A stretch of 64,000 nucleotides of DNA, taken from positions 186,001 through 250,000 of the forward strand of contig NZ_JAIUZP010000001.1 of NCBI RefSeq assembly GCF_020171315.1, written 5' to 3'. This document shows, one piece after another, positions 18,001 to 27,904 of the stretch; positions within the stretch are counted from its first letter, which is position 1, and each line of letters opens with the position of its first letter. A program made the position numbers and the translations under genes. Origin of the DNA: Pseudooceanicola nanhaiensis (GTDB lineage: Bacteria > Pseudomonadota > Alphaproteobacteria > Rhodobacterales > Rhodobacteraceae). Under the pieces are notes generated by a model. That model ran no database searches. It saw only the letters and a program-made list of their open reading frames with translations, and had not been told where the DNA came from.

Positions 18001-19168
18001 CATAGCCGGGCATGGCAAAGCCCGCGACCTGCGTCGAGAGGCTGAAGGCCTCGCCCGCGTTCGCGTCGAAGGTGGCGGCCAGCGTGGCCCGGTCGAGCGA
18101 GACATCGGTGCCGGGCAGGGTGACGCGCTCGCCGCCGGTGTCCGCGATGTCGCCCGAGAGATCGAAGCTCTGCGGCTTGCCGTCTGCGCCGATGGCGGCC
18201 TCGCCGTTCAGGCGCACGCTGGCACTGGTCAGGTCCAGCTCGCGCAGCGTCAGGGCGCCGTCACCTGCGCGGGTGCCGTTGACCGTCAGCCCGACATCGG
18301 GGCCGAAGAAGTCGCGGTACTCCGGCAGGAAGAGCGCGGTGATGTCCCCGCCGATATCCGCCCCGAAGGCGAGGCCGTCCGCCCCGTCGCCGTTGAGCGT
18401 CACGGCGCCCTGCAGGCGCGGTTCGCCATCGGTCAGCAGGTTGATGTCGGCGCGGTAATCGTCGAGCGGGCCGCTGCCCGCGACGGTCAGCTTGACCGAA
18501 GGCCGCCCCGGCAGGCCCATCAGCCCCGAGATCAGCCCCTCCGCCGGTTCGTCCACAGAGAGGTTCAGCGTGATGTCCTTGCTGTCCGGCGCATAGGCCG
18601 CCGCCAGTTCGATGTGGCCCGGGCTGTCCTGCCGGTCGATGTTCAGAGACACATCCGCGCCGCCGTCCGCTAGGCTGGCCGCCCCGGTGAGCGAGAGCGT
18701 CGCCGCTTCGCCCAGAATGCTTTCGCCCAGCACGACCTCGCGGGCGTTGATCTCGCCCACGTTGATGGCCACGGGCAGGTCCGGGATCGAGAAGGGCGTG
18801 GCCTCGGCGCTCGGCGCGCTCGGCTCGTCGCCCTGCGGCAGGCGTTCCAGCACGATCCGGTCGGCGGTCAGGGCGTTGACGTTCAGCCGCCCGCGCAGCA
18901 GGGCCGCGCGGCTCCAGTCCAGTTCGGCCCCTTCGAGCGTCAGCCAGATGCCCTGATCGTCGGCGATGGTCATCTTCTCCATCGTCGCGGTCGAGGAGAG
19001 CGCCCCGCGGAACCCGGTGATGTCCACGTCCCGGCCCGCGCTCGACAGCTTGTCCTGCAGCAGGCGGGTCAGGAAATTCTCGCCGTCGTCATCCTGCGAT
19101 TGCGCCGGGATCGGCAGAAAGGTCATCCCGGCAAGAAGGGCGATGGTCAGATAACGGAACGGTTTCAA
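15020..19168 (-). CDS. tamB: Translocation and assembly module protein TamB
   Basis: Inner-membrane-anchored periplasm-spanning protein that works with TamA in outer-membrane protein insertion and/or phospholipid transport. At 1382 residues it has the usual size: N-terminal signal/anchor (MKPFRYLTIALLAG), a long beta-rich body of repeated segments (three near-duplicates around the G-T-AGPLELT-x-x motif at roughly 600-850), and a C-terminal DUF490 domain ending ...GLYFQRDY. The start codon is TTG at 19168, overlapping the tamA stop by 4 nt (TTGA), so translation is probably coupled; the next ATG lies inside the signal sequence. A good terminator follows. Confidence 0.94.
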   Translation of the reverse strand: MKPFRYLTIALLAGMTFLPIPAQSQDDDGENFLTRLLQDKLSSAGRDVDITGFRGALSSTATMEKMTIADDQGIWLTLEGAELDWSRAALLRGRLNVNALTADRIVLERLPQGDEPSAPSAEATPFSIPDLPVAINVGEINAREVVLGESILGEAATLSLTGAASLADGGADVSLNIDRQDSPGHIELAAAYAPDSKDITLNLSVDEPAEGLISGLMGLPGRPSVKLTVAGSGPLDDYRADINLLTDGEPRLQGAVTLNGDGADGLAFGADIGGDITALFLPEYRDFFGPDVGLTVNGTRAGDGALTLRELDLTSASVRLNGEAAIGADGKPQSFDLSGDIADTGGERVTLPGTDVSLDRATLAATFDANAGEAFSLSTQVAGFAMPGYAAEALDLGLNGTIATEGTLTVGADMTLAAQGLQADDPDVTGALGTEITGGGRIDWAQGAPLRLTEFRIDGASYGALLNATVTPGEAAASDDDTATGTTVEANARLDARDLSAFAPLTGLALQGQAALQADFKSDVMAGTFSLGAAGTTEGIALGIEQVDPLLAPPATLRLAANRTAEGISLETFEISNDEISLTASGKTGNTDGRFVYAARLENSGVFTGAEGGPLALEGSATQTDGVWTVEGSGGGTDLRTGIEQADLLLAGRADLGWQLTAGEQILLEDLHVTTPQLNLTAVGELTEGARALTTRLRMNNSALLTGGTAGPLELTATARQAGANWRITANGGGTNIGTGIDTVDGVLRGRTDLDIDVVVGSVLTLNKALITNPQLRVEAGGDLTSGAREIDLTARLANTAIFTGGTAGPLELTGSVAERDGGYDISLDGNGTNIGIGNGSVDPLLTGQSDITLRARFADGLLQIDTATFDGTAIDAEISGQAGATDTALTLQASIDNVGRITPELSGGVTVAGDVTQVAEGYQLNLKTQGPGSAGATVAGVVGKPDGSVGLTINGTAPLALANGFIAPQSVTGNAAFDLTMSGQPGLSALSGSVTINGSRVVVPSASIVVEDLGGRIGLSGGQANVDLSASVGGGEVTISGPVGLAAPFNAGLTIASRNVVVEQLGIVKTSVNSDLTIKGGLLNGGTIAGRVGLRDTEIRVPAGGLGGVEAIPDVTHVAEPSSSRTTRKRAGLIDEDGGSTTAGGGGGGAALGLNVQVVADEPIFIRGRGLDAELSGKLRVGGTTADIRPVGTFNLERGRLSILAKRLDLTEGQLQLAGTLDPLVRFVAQNETNDYTIRVVIEGPVSAPEVVFESDPDLPQDEVLAQLFFERDIASLSAFQAAQMAAAVTQLTGDGSGGIAGQIRKSLGVDDLDVSQNSEGETSVRAGKYINDNVYTDVEVISTGETKFSINLDVTNDLTAKGSVSSEGNTSLGLYFQRDY

Positions 19169-20964
19169 AACGCCTGTCCAATCCCGACATAAAGTTGAAC
19201 ATTATCAATCTTTTCACCCAGAGGTACGGCCACGTCTAGGCGCACCGGACCGATCGGGGTGAAGTAGCGGGCACCGACACCGGCCCCGGCGTGCCAGTCG
19301 CCGTTCTCGAAGGTGGAGGAGCCGGCGATATAGCCCGCGTCCACGAAGCCCACGACGCCGATCGACTTGCCGACATTGGCGCGCAGTTCGGTCGACACCC
19401 CGAAGAAGGAGCGCCCGCCGACCGTGTCGCCGTTCACCTCGACCCCGAGGGACTGGTAGCCCTGGCCGCGCACCGTGTCGCCGCCGCCGGAGTAGAACAG
19501 GTAGTCCGAGGGCACATCCTCGATGTCCGGCCCGAGGACGCTGCCCAGTTGCAGCCGTCCGGCCAGCACGAATTTCTCGCCCAGGGCGCGGTAGCCGCGC
19601 AGGTCACCCTCGAAGCGGACGCCCGACTTGGAGCCGTTCACCCCGACGAAGGGGGTCAGCTCTGCCTCGGCATAGGCGCCCTTGGTGGGGTTCAACTCGT
19701 TGTCGCGGTTGTTCCAGGTGATGCCGGCGGTGCCGATGATGTGGTAGAACTCGCGCGAGCCGAAGGCGTCGTCGGTCTGGGAATAGCGCACGCCGAAGCC
19801 CAGCTTTCCGGTCAGGTGCTCGTTGATGTAACGCTCGACGCCCACGGCGGCCTCGATGAGGTCGGAGGTATAGCTCGGCTCGTCCTCGTGCTCGACGTTC
19901 ACGCCGTAGTAGAGCGTGTTGTCCGCGTGCAGGAAGGCCGGGCGGGTCAGCAGGGCGGAGAGCGTGTAGTCCATTCCGCCGCCGTTCAGCCCGCCGATGC
20001 CGGCGACCTCGCCGTCGATGCGCAGCCGCTCGGCGCCGCCAAAGAGGTTGCGGTGAATCCAGTAGGTGGTGACCGTCAGCCCGTCATCGGTGTCAAGCTC
20101 GATACCCGCGCCGATCCGGCGGCGGCGGGCGTCCTCCACGTCGATGGTGATTTCCTGCGTCTGGTTCGGGCCCACGCCCTCGTCCTCCTGCACGACGGCA
20201 GAGCGGAAGGCCCCGGCGCGTTGCAGGCGGCGCTCGGCAGTCTGCACCGCCTCGGGGGAGAAGGTCTCCCCCTCCGGCACGCCCGCGATGGCGACGATGC
20301 GCTCTGCCCGCACGCGGCTCTTGGCGCTGTTTTCCGAAAGGTGCACGTCGCCGAAGGTCAGTTTCGGCCCCGGGGTGATGCCGAAGCGGGCGTTCACCTT
20401 CTCGGTTCGGTGGTCGGCGGTGATCGACTGGCTGCTGGCCTCGGCCTTGGGGTAGCCCCGGTCGCGCCATGCGGTCACGCCATCCGACACCGCGGTGCGC
20501 ATGATCGGGGTCTGGGCAAGCTTGCCGGGCGCGAAATCCTCGGGCGGGGAGACGCCGTCGGGCAGCGGGGCGACGACCGCCTCGCCGAAGCGGAAGCGCG
20601 GGCCGGGATCGACGCTGATCTGGATCGTGTCGACGGAATTGGGTTCGTCCAGCACGGACATGTCCGCCGCTTCGCGCCCGTTGACCCGGATCGAGACCTT
20701 CGGCCCGTAGTAGGCGTGGGAGTAGAGCGAGGCGACCAGCCGCTGGTAATCCGCCTGCGCCGCCGCAAGCAGTTCCTGCGGATCGGTGACCTCCTCCTGC
20801 TCGACGGCCTTCACCGCGAGAGAGGCGGAGCGCAGATCATCCTTGAGCCAATCGGCCGCGTCCGGGGCGTCGAGCGTGACCTCGGTCGCCCATGCGGGCA
20901 GCGCTGTCAGCACCAGTGTCAGGGCAGCGAGGCGGCCTCGGGCCGGGCGATGGCGTTTGGGCAT
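19165..20964 (-). CDS. tamA: Outer-membrane assembly protein TamA (Omp85 family)
   Basis: Omp85-family outer-membrane barrel, partner of TamB. The ATG at 20964 gives 599 residues with a classical signal peptide (n-region KRHRPARGR, h-region LAALTLVLTALPAWA); an ATG ten codons earlier (20994) is an alternative. POTRA-like modules cover about residues 20-290 and the 16-strand barrel the rest, with Omp85 features such as the DVEDARRRRIGAG entry strand, VRGQGYQSLG (the VRGF-type lid motif, here VRGQGY) and a C-terminal strand ending in F. Co-transcribed with tamB. Confidence 0.93.
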   Translation of the reverse strand: MPKRHRPARGRLAALTLVLTALPAWATEVTLDAPDAADWLKDDLRSASLAVKAVEQEEVTDPQELLAAAQADYQRLVASLYSHAYYGPKVSIRVNGREAADMSVLDEPNSVDTIQISVDPGPRFRFGEAVVAPLPDGVSPPEDFAPGKLAQTPIMRTAVSDGVTAWRDRGYPKAEASSQSITADHRTEKVNARFGITPGPKLTFGDVHLSENSAKSRVRAERIVAIAGVPEGETFSPEAVQTAERRLQRAGAFRSAVVQEDEGVGPNQTQEITIDVEDARRRRIGAGIELDTDDGLTVTTYWIHRNLFGGAERLRIDGEVAGIGGLNGGGMDYTLSALLTRPAFLHADNTLYYGVNVEHEDEPSYTSDLIEAAVGVERYINEHLTGKLGFGVRYSQTDDAFGSREFYHIIGTAGITWNNRDNELNPTKGAYAEAELTPFVGVNGSKSGVRFEGDLRGYRALGEKFVLAGRLQLGSVLGPDIEDVPSDYLFYSGGGDTVRGQGYQSLGVEVNGDTVGGRSFFGVSTELRANVGKSIGVVGFVDAGYIAGSSTFENGDWHAGAGVGARYFTPIGPVRLDVAVPLGEKIDNVQLYVGIGQAF

Positions 20965-21196
20965 GGGTCCGGTCGTTTCCACAATGTCAGGCATCGAGGA
21001 AACCCTAACCTGCCCTTTGGGCAAGGACCAGCCGAAGCTCCCGTAGGCAGCCAGATTTCGGGCGGAATTCCGCGCTTGCGCGGATCGCGCGAGCGCCCGG
21101 ATGACCAATAGTCCGAGCCGTCTTCCGCGCCATGTGTGGCACCCGGAACCACGGGCCGATTACAGCCCGCCTGAGGGAGGATCGCGCCCACTCAGC

Positions 21197-21220
21197 GCCC
21201 GCGCCAAACCGTGCGCGGGC
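21197..21220 (-). terminator. Hairpin downstream of the transglutaminase gene
   Basis: Stem GCCCGCGC / GCGCGGGC, about 10-30 nt after the stop of the gene at 21231. No T tract follows, so it is only a candidate operon end. Confidence 0.4.
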
Positions 21221-21230
21221 GAGGGGCCTG

Positions 21231-22121
21231 TCAGGCCGCGGTCTTCACCGGGATCACGTCGACCGAATGGCTGCTCTCCTGCCCGCCGGCCGTGCGCAGA
21301 ACGCCCTTCACCGGGGCCACGTCGGCATAGTCGCGGCCATAGGCCACGGTGATGTGGTCGCGCCCCACGATCAGGTCGTTGGTCGGGTCGAACTCGATCC
21401 AGCCGCCCTCGTGGCCCGTCCAGGCGCGGACCCAGGCGTGCATGGCATCGGCCCCGGCCAGGCGCTCCTGCCCCGGGGGCGGCAGCGTGCGCAGGCAGCC
21501 CGAGACATAGCCCGCCGGAATGCCAAGGCTGCGCAGGCAGGCAATCATCACGTGGGTGAAATCCTGACAGACGCCGCGGCGTTGCGCGAAGGCGGTGGCG
21601 GGGGGCGTGTCCACGTCCGTTGCCTCGGCGTCGAAGGTCATGTCGCCATGCAGCGCCTTGCCGAGCGCGAGGACCACCTCCAGCGCCGTGGCGCCGGGCT
21701 TCACATGGTCGCGGGCATAGGCCGCCATCGCGGCATTGGGCGCGACCCGCGGCGAGGGGGCGAGGAAATGGTGCGGCGAGCGCGGCCCGATGTCGTTCAG
21801 CCCCGCCAGTTCGCGGGCGAGGTCCGGCAGGCCGGGCGACAGGTCCATGGGCGCGGCGGCCGTCACCAGCCGCTCGACCCGGGCGCGCAGGTGGATACGG
21901 ATCTCCTGCAGCGGGCTGTGCCAGCTGACCTCGGTCACCGGGTTGCCGAAGAAATCCAGCCGGTCGCGGCGTTCGTCCGGGGCCGGGTCGCAGGTGATGA
22001 CGCCCTGTTGCAGGGTCTGCCGCCCGACCAGCGTCAGGGGCAGCAGGTGCAGCAGGTTGCGCGCCCCGTCGGAGGGCGCGTCGTATTCATATTCAATGCC
22101 AAGTTCGAGATCGTAGAGCAT
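21231..22121 (-). CDS. Transglutaminase-like cysteine peptidase (third gene of the minus-strand operon)
   Basis: Bacterial transglutaminase-fold protein, 296 residues from the ATG at 22121. An N-terminal beta-rich domain (LGIEYEYDAP..., HLLPLT) precedes the papain-like core. The Cys-His-Asp triad is visible: C in RRGVCQDFTHVM, H in AMHAWVRAW and D in IEFDPTND. Such proteins are thought to be peptidases rather than cross-linkers. It begins 11 nt after the fused ATP-grasp/alpha-E gene, so the two form an operon with the DUF2126 gene at 24569. The paralogue at 30741 shares the layout and the VCQD signature. Confidence 0.92.
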   Translation of the reverse strand: MLYDLELGIEYEYDAPSDGARNLLHLLPLTLVGRQTLQQGVITCDPAPDERRDRLDFFGNPVTEVSWHSPLQEIRIHLRARVERLVTAAAPMDLSPGLPDLARELAGLNDIGPRSPHHFLAPSPRVAPNAAMAAYARDHVKPGATALEVVLALGKALHGDMTFDAEATDVDTPPATAFAQRRGVCQDFTHVMIACLRSLGIPAGYVSGCLRTLPPPGQERLAGADAMHAWVRAWTGHEGGWIEFDPTNDLIVGRDHITVAYGRDYADVAPVKGVLRTAGGQESSHSVDVIPVKTAA

Positions 22122-22132
22122 GGCCGTCCCCC

Positions 22133-24565
22133 CTAGCCAAGATAGAGCGAGGCCAGCAGCCCCGCCAGCGACAGCAGCCGCCCGCGCAGAGCTATCAACC
22201 GCTCGCTGTCCCAGTCGACGGCGTCGGTGGTGCGCAGTTCGGTGTCGATCTCCAGCAGGGCGCGGGCCAGCGGCGACAGCCGCGCGGTGCCCTGCACCTG
22301 CGGCAGCGCCTCCTCCAGCCGGCGCATGGCTGCGATCTGGAACAGGACGGAGCGCGGGTTGTCCGGGTCCAGCAGGATCAGGTCCAGCACCGTTTCGCGC
22401 CGCGGATCGTTCCGGTAGCGGCGTCGGTGCGTCATCATGCTGTCGCCCAGTTCGGTCATCAGCTCGGCGCTGCCCTGCGGCGCATCCTCGTCGCAGAGCT
22501 GCGCCAGCAGCATCGTCGTGTGTTCCGACCGTTCCAGCGCCCGGCCGAAGCTGAGGAAGCGCCAGCCGGTGAAGCGATACATGTTCTCGTGCACGAGGCC
22601 AGAGAAGCCCGTGACCCGGCGCAGCAGCTGGCCAAGATCCCGCGAGGCCCCATCCCCGACCCGCGATTTGCCCGAGATCAGGTTGGCGAGGTAGGAGAGC
22701 TCCCGCAGCTCGGTCCAGGCATCGACCGAGAAGCGGTCGCGGACCTGCCCGGCGCAGTAGCGGGCGGAATCGAGTTGCCCGGTCAGCTGCTGCGGCACCC
22801 GTTCGGCGGGGTCGAGGCTCATCAGCTCCAGCAGGCCGTTCAGGGCCTCCAGCCGCGCCGCCTCGGGATCGCCGGTCTCGTCCAGGCGCAGGTGCCAGGC
22901 GCGCAGCATGCGGATCGTGCCCTCGGCCCGCTCCACGTAGCGGCCCAGCCAGAAGAGGTTGTCCGCCGCCCGCGAGGGCAGGATCGAGGCCCGCCCGCGC
23001 AGGGCGGGGCCGCCCGTCTCGATCATCGTGTCCTGCGGCACCTCCTTGTCGGAGACGATCCACACATCGGCGACCGAGCCGCCGCGCTGCATCGCAAGGG
23101 CCGAGGCGTCGTCGCTGCGCCCGATCCGCGCGTAGCCGCCGGGCATGATCTGCCAGCCTGCCGGGGTCCGGGCCGCGAAGACGCGCACCGTCATGGGGCG
23201 CGGTTCCAGCTTGCCGTCATGCCAGACCGGCGTGGTGGAGAGCGTCACCGCCTCCTGTCCCACCAGCGCCTCGCCCATGGCCTCGATCTGCGTGGCAAGG
23301 TCGGTGCCGGGGGGCAGCATCGGGTCGGGCTCGAAGGGCAGCGAGGTGGAGAGGGCGCGGCCCATCATCATCCGGTCGATGTTGGCCTCGACGTGGGCGC
23401 GTTCGTTGGGCTGGCCGCACCACCATGTCGCGATGTTGGGCAGCGCCAGCGGCGCGCCCAGCAGGGCATGGCTGATCCGGGGCAGGAAGGCCATCAGCGC
23501 GCGGCTTTCCAGCACCCCGGCGCCAAGGGCGTTGACCATCGAGAGCGTGCCCTGCCGCAGCGCCGAGACGAGGCCGGGCGTGCCGATGCGCGAACTCTCG
23601 TCAAGCTCCAGCGGATCGGCGAAGTTGGCGTCGAGCCGGCGCCAAAGTACCGAGACAGGCTTGAGCCCGGACACGGTGCGCACCATCACCTGCCCGTCAC
23701 GGACGGTCAGATCCTCGCCCTCCAGCAGCATCATGCCGAGATAACGGGCGATGAACGTGTGTTCGAAATAGGTGTCGTTGCCGGGGCCGGGGGTCAGGAT
23801 CGCGGGGCGCGCCATGTCGCCGGTGAGCCCTGCGGGGGTGATCTGGCCCAGTCCTTCCATCGCATCGCGGAAGGCGCGGAAGAAGGTGGCGACCCGGTGG
23901 ATGTTCGATTTCTGGAACTGTTCGGGGAACATCCGCGTGCTGGCGACGCGGTTTTCCAGCGCGAAGCCTGCACCCGACGGCGCCTGCGCCCGGTCGCCGA
24001 GGACGAACCACGACCCGTCGGGCGAGCGCCCGATCTCGAAGGCGAGGAAATGCAGGTAGCGGCCCGAGACCGGCGGCACACCCACCACGGGGCGCAGCCA
24101 TTCCGGGTTCTGGGCGATCAGCTCGGGTGGGAGGTAGCCCCCGGAAATCAGCGATTGCGACCCGTAGAGATCGGCGACGATCTTTTCCAACAGCTCGGCG
24201 CGCTGGATCAGCCCGGCGCTGATGCCGGCCCATTCGTCCTCGTGCAGCAGGACGGGGACGTGGGACAGCGGCCAGGCGCGTTCGCCCATGTCCTTGTCGG
24301 AATACTGGCGATAGAACACGCCCGCGTCGCGCAGGTACTGGTCGCCCCGGGCAAACCGGGCCTCCAGCGCCTCTTCGTCGAGGGAGCCGACCTGCCGCAG
24401 CAGCCAGCGCCATGCCGGGCGCATGTTGCCCTCGGCATCCAGCAGTTCGTCGGCCACGCCGGGGCGTGTCTTGTAGCGTGCCAGAAGCGCCTTTTCAGGC
24501 GCTTCCGAGGGTTTGGCCGGTTTGCCGTCTCCGGCGGGCTGGCCTTGGGATTGGCCCTGCGACAT
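22133..24565 (-). CDS. Fused circularly permuted ATP-grasp and alpha-E domain protein
   Basis: An 810-residue fusion of a circularly permuted ATP-grasp (DUF404/DUF407, about 60-490) and an alpha-helical alpha-E (DUF403) domain (about 495-810; starts LPSRAADNLFWLGRYVERAEG, repeats FGRALERSEHTTML). The same two domains are separate proteins at 28357 and 29790. ATP-grasp members form amide bonds with ATP, and the pair is predicted to make or attach peptides. The ATP-grasp half keeps the APSGAGFALENR region and VLTPGPGNDTYFEHTFIA, but where the split paralogue has EVHGSGGYGM this one has a diverged stretch (NIDRMMMGRAL), so ATP-binding may be impaired. ATG at 24565 starts 3 nt after the upstream stop. 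Confidence 0.9.
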   Translation of the reverse strand: MSQGQSQGQPAGDGKPAKPSEAPEKALLARYKTRPGVADELLDAEGNMRPAWRWLLRQVGSLDEEALEARFARGDQYLRDAGVFYRQYSDKDMGERAWPLSHVPVLLHEDEWAGISAGLIQRAELLEKIVADLYGSQSLISGGYLPPELIAQNPEWLRPVVGVPPVSGRYLHFLAFEIGRSPDGSWFVLGDRAQAPSGAGFALENRVASTRMFPEQFQKSNIHRVATFFRAFRDAMEGLGQITPAGLTGDMARPAILTPGPGNDTYFEHTFIARYLGMMLLEGEDLTVRDGQVMVRTVSGLKPVSVLWRRLDANFADPLELDESSRIGTPGLVSALRQGTLSMVNALGAGVLESRALMAFLPRISHALLGAPLALPNIATWWCGQPNERAHVEANIDRMMMGRALSTSLPFEPDPMLPPGTDLATQIEAMGEALVGQEAVTLSTTPVWHDGKLEPRPMTVRVFAARTPAGWQIMPGGYARIGRSDDASALAMQRGGSVADVWIVSDKEVPQDTMIETGGPALRGRASILPSRAADNLFWLGRYVERAEGTIRMLRAWHLRLDETGDPEAARLEALNGLLELMSLDPAERVPQQLTGQLDSARYCAGQVRDRFSVDAWTELRELSYLANLISGKSRVGDGASRDLGQLLRRVTGFSGLVHENMYRFTGWRFLSFGRALERSEHTTMLLAQLCDEDAPQGSAELMTELGDSMMTHRRRYRNDPRRETVLDLILLDPDNPRSVLFQIAAMRRLEEALPQVQGTARLSPLARALLEIDTELRTTDAVDWDSERLIALRGRLLSLAGLLASLYLG

Positions 24566-24568
24566 GGG

Positions 24569-27500
24569 TCAGACTCCGGGGGACCGCCGCAGGTCCAGCG
24601 TGTGCGGGAACTCGGGGTGCGTGCTTTCCGACGGTGGCTGGTACGAACCGGGCGTATGCCCCTTGGCCTCGAACCGGGCAAGGCGGCGGGCCTCGGCCTC
24701 GTTACCGTTCACCGGGAAGGTGTCGTAGTTGCGTCCGCCGGGATGTGCAACGTGATAGGTGCAGCCACCGATCGCCCGGCCGGTCCATGTGTCATAGATG
24801 TCGAAATGCAGCGGTGCGTTCACCGGCAGCACCGGGTGCAGCGCCTCGGGCGGTTGCCATGCCTTGTAGCGCACGCCGCCCACGAAGGTGCCCGAGGTCT
24901 CGGTCCCTGCCAGCGGCACCATGCGACCGTTGCAGGTGACGGCATAGCGCCCGGGGTTCTTGGTGGACAGCTGCACCTGCAGCCGCTCGACCGAGCTGTC
25001 GGTATAGCGCACCGTGCCGCCGATGGCGCCGGTTTCGCCCAGCACGTGCCACGGCTCCAGAGCCTGCCGCAGTTCCAGCGTGCAGCCCTCGTAGGTGACC
25101 TCGCCGCAGAACGGGAAGCGGAACTCCTTCTGGGCGATGAACCATTCCTCCTCGACCGGGTAGCCGTGATCCTCGAGGTCGCGCAGCACGTCGCGGAAAT
25201 CCTCCCAGACGAAATGCGGCAGCATGAACCGGTCGTGCAGCACCGTGCCCCAGCGGACCGGTTTGCCCTTGATGGGGGAATGCCACATCCGGGCGATGAT
25301 CGCGCGGATCAGCACCTGCTGGGCGAGGCTCATCTTGGCATCGGGCGGCATCTCGAAGCCGCGGAACTCCACGAGGCCCAGACGACCCGTGGGCCCGTCG
25401 GGGGAATAGAGCTTGTCGATGCAGATCTCGGCCCGGTGGGTGTTGCCGGTGACATCGGTCATCATGTTGCGCAGCAGCCGGTCCACCAGCCACGGCATCG
25501 GCTTGGGGTAATCCTCGCCGGGATCGGGGATCTGCGACAGGGCGATCTCCAACTCGTAGAGCGTGTCGAGCCGGGCCTCGTCGATCCGGGGCGCCTGCGA
25601 GGTCGGGCCGATGAAGAGGCCGGAGAAGAGGTAGGACAGCGAGGGATGCCGCTGCCAGTAGAGGATCAGCGAGCGCAGCAGGTCGGGGCGGCGCAGGAAG
25701 GGGCTGTCGTTGGGCGTGGCCCCGCCCACGACGACGTGGTTGCCGCCGCCGGTGCCGGTGTGGCGCCCGTCGATCATGAACTTGTCGGCGCCAAGGCGGG
25801 TCTGCCGGGCCTCCTCGTAGATCGCCATGGTGGTGTCCACGCAGTCCTGCCAGGTGTCGGCGGGGTGGATGTTCACCTCGATCACGCCGGGATCGGGGGC
25901 GACGCGGATCACGTTGATCCGGCTGTCATGGGGCGGCGCATAGCCTTCGATATGCACCTTGAGCTCCAGCTTGCCCGCGGCTGCTTCGACGGCGGCCAGC
26001 AGGTCGAGGTAATCCTCGACGTCCTCGGTCGGGGGCAGGAAGACCGACAGCTTGCCATTGCGCGGCTCGACCGAGATCGCGGTGCGCACGGCGCCGCCCA
26101 GTTCGGCGGTCTGTTCCACGATGGTCTGCCCCACCGGCGTGGCGGTGAACGAGGCCGTGGCCTGATGCGCCCGCGCGGCATCCGCATCCTCGGGCAGGTC
26201 GTAATCGGGCAGCGGCGGTTTCACCTCGGTCGGGTCCGAGGGGTAGATATAGGGATAGGCCGAGGGCTTGACGTAGGACAGCGATCCCAGCGGCAGGCGA
26301 TAGCCCACGGGGCTGTCACCGGGCACGAGGAAGATGCGCCCACGGCGCAGCGACCAGCGTTCGGTCTGCCACTTGCGCCCCGACGCGCGGCCCTGCCAGG
26401 CCTGCACCGGCAGCACATAGCCCGACGGTGTGGTCAGGCCCCGTTCGAACACCTTGGCCATGCGGTGGCGTTCCTCGGGGTCCTTCAGCTTGTTGTTCTC
26501 GGGCGTGACGTTGTCGGGCAGCTGCGCCTCTTTCAGCAGCCATTCGCCTGGATCCTCCCAGGCGGGTTCCACGAACTCGGGGCCGAGTTCCAGCTGGTTG
26601 GCGACCTCTTGCAGAAGCGCCTGCGCGTTCTCGGGCGTGGCGTGGTCGTAGGTCTCGTCCTCGCGCGCGATCAGGTCGGCGTTGCGCCAGATCGGCTTGC
26701 CGTCCTTGCGCCAGAAGAGGCTGAAGGTCCAGCGCGGCAGGGTCTCGCCCGGATACCACTTGCCCTGACCGTAATGCAGGAAGCCGCCCGGGGCGAACTT
26801 CAGCCGCAGCTTGCGGATCAGCTCATCCGCAAGGCCGCGTTTCATCGGGCCCACGGCGGCGGTGTTCCACTCGGCGCTCTCAAAGTCGTCGATCGAGACG
26901 AAGGTCGGCTCGCCCCCCATCGTCAGGCGGACATCGCCTTCGGCCAGCTTCTCGTCCACCTTCTTGCCGAGCGCGTTCAGACGCTCCCACGAGGCATCGG
27001 AGAAGGGCTTGGTGATCCGCGGATGTTCGGACACCCGGTCGACCTTCATGTCGAACTGGAAATCCACCTCGGCATAGGAGGCCATGCCCGCGATCGGCGC
27101 GGCAGAGCGGTAGTGCGGCGTGGCGGCCAGCGGGATGTGGCTCTCGCCGGTCAGCAGGCCCGAGGTCGGATCAAGGCCGATCCAGCCCGCGCCGGGGATA
27201 TAGACCTCGACCCATGCGTGCAGGTCGGTGAAGTCGTGATCCGTGCCCGAGGGCCCGTCGAGCGATTTCAGATCGGGCTTCAGCTGGATCAGGTAGCCCG
27301 AGACGAAGCGCGCGGCGAAGCCGAGGTTGCGCAGCACCTGCACCAGCAGCCACGAGCTGTCGCGGCAGGAGCCCGACACCCGTTGCAGCGTTTCGTCCGG
27401 GGTCTGCACCCCGGGTTCCATCCGGATCGTGTAATCGACGTGGTTCGAGACGTAGGCGTTGAGCCCGACGAGGAAGTCGATGGTCCGGTCCTGATCGCGC

Positions 27501-27904
27501 GGGATGCCCTCCATGAACTTCGCCAAGAGCGGCGTCATCGGTTCGGGCGTGGAATAGATCGACAGGTCGTTGCCCAGCTCAAGCGGGGCGGGGAAGGGCC
27601 ATGTCTCGGCGCTTTCCTCCACGAAGAAGTCGAAGGGGTTGTAGACCGACATGTCGGCCACGAGGTCGACCTCGATCTTGAATTCGCGCACCGGCTCCGG
27701 GAAGACGAAGCGCGCCATCCAGTTGCCGTAAGGGTCCTGCTGATGGTTCACGAAATGCCCGCCGGGGCTGACCTTCAGCGAATGGCTGATGACCCGGGTC
27801 CGGGAATGCGGCGCCGGGCGCAGACGGATGATCTGCGGGCCGAGCGTCACCGGACGGTCGTACTTGTAATGGGTCAGGTGGTAGATCGCGGCGTTGATCG
27901 ACAT
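24569..27904 (-). CDS. Transglutaminase / DUF2126 two-domain protein
   Basis: A 1111-residue protein. The first ~290 residues are a transglutaminase-like domain with its own N-terminal beta domain and an intact triad (C in [10 protein letters not shown] in LHAWVEVY, D in GLDPTSG). The remaining ~800 residues are DUF2126 (from about [14 protein letters not shown]), proposed from comparative genomics to be a glutamine-synthetase-fold amide ligase; conserved stretches include [17 protein letters not shown] and [14 protein letters not shown]. The frame is open upstream to 28153, but the ATG at 27904 ([18 protein letters not shown]) gives the family start. First gene of the minus-strand operon, divergent from 28357. 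Confidence 0.92.
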   Translation of the reverse strand: MSINAAIYHLTHYKYDRPVTLGPQIIRLRPAPHSRTRVISHSLKVSPGGHFVNHQQDPYGNWMARFVFPEPVREFKIEVDLVADMSVYNPFDFFVEESAETWPFPAPLELGNDLSIYSTPEPMTPLLAKFMEGIPRDQDRTIDFLVGLNAYVSNHVDYTIRMEPGVQTPDETLQRVSGSCRDSSWLLVQVLRNLGFAARFVSGYLIQLKPDLKSLDGPSGTDHDFTDLHAWVEVYIPGAGWIGLDPTSGLLTGESHIPLAATPHYRSAAPIAGMASYAEVDFQFDMKVDRVSEHPRITKPFSDASWERLNALGKKVDEKLAEGDVRLTMGGEPTFVSIDDFESAEWNTAAVGPMKRGLADELIRKLRLKFAPGGFLHYGQGKWYPGETLPRWTFSLFWRKDGKPIWRNADLIAREDETYDHATPENAQALLQEVANQLELGPEFVEPAWEDPGEWLLKEAQLPDNVTPENNKLKDPEERHRMAKVFERGLTTPSGYVLPVQAWQGRASGRKWQTERWSLRRGRIFLVPGDSPVGYRLPLGSLSYVKPSAYPYIYPSDPTEVKPPLPDYDLPEDADAARAHQATASFTATPVGQTIVEQTAELGGAVRTAISVEPRNGKLSVFLPPTEDVEDYLDLLAAVEAAAGKLELKVHIEGYAPPHDSRINVIRVAPDPGVIEVNIHPADTWQDCVDTTMAIYEEARQTRLGADKFMIDGRHTGTGGGNHVVVGGATPNDSPFLRRPDLLRSLILYWQRHPSLSYLFSGLFIGPTSQAPRIDEARLDTLYELEIALSQIPDPGEDYPKPMPWLVDRLLRNMMTDVTGNTHRAEICIDKLYSPDGPTGRLGLVEFRGFEMPPDAKMSLAQQVLIRAIIARMWHSPIKGKPVRWGTVLHDRFMLPHFVWEDFRDVLRDLEDHGYPVEEEWFIAQKEFRFPFCGEVTYEGCTLELRQALEPWHVLGETGAIGGTVRYTDSSVERLQVQLSTKNPGRYAVTCNGRMVPLAGTETSGTFVGGVRYKAWQPPEALHPVLPVNAPLHFDIYDTWTGRAIGGCTYHVAHPGGRNYDTFPVNGNEAEARRLARFEAKGHTPGSYQPPSESTHPEFPHTLDLRRSPGV

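Noticed and set aside
15518-18673. A 1051-residue open frame opposite tamB
   Set aside because: Shadow of the tamB frame, low-complexity composition, no start context or recognisable domain.
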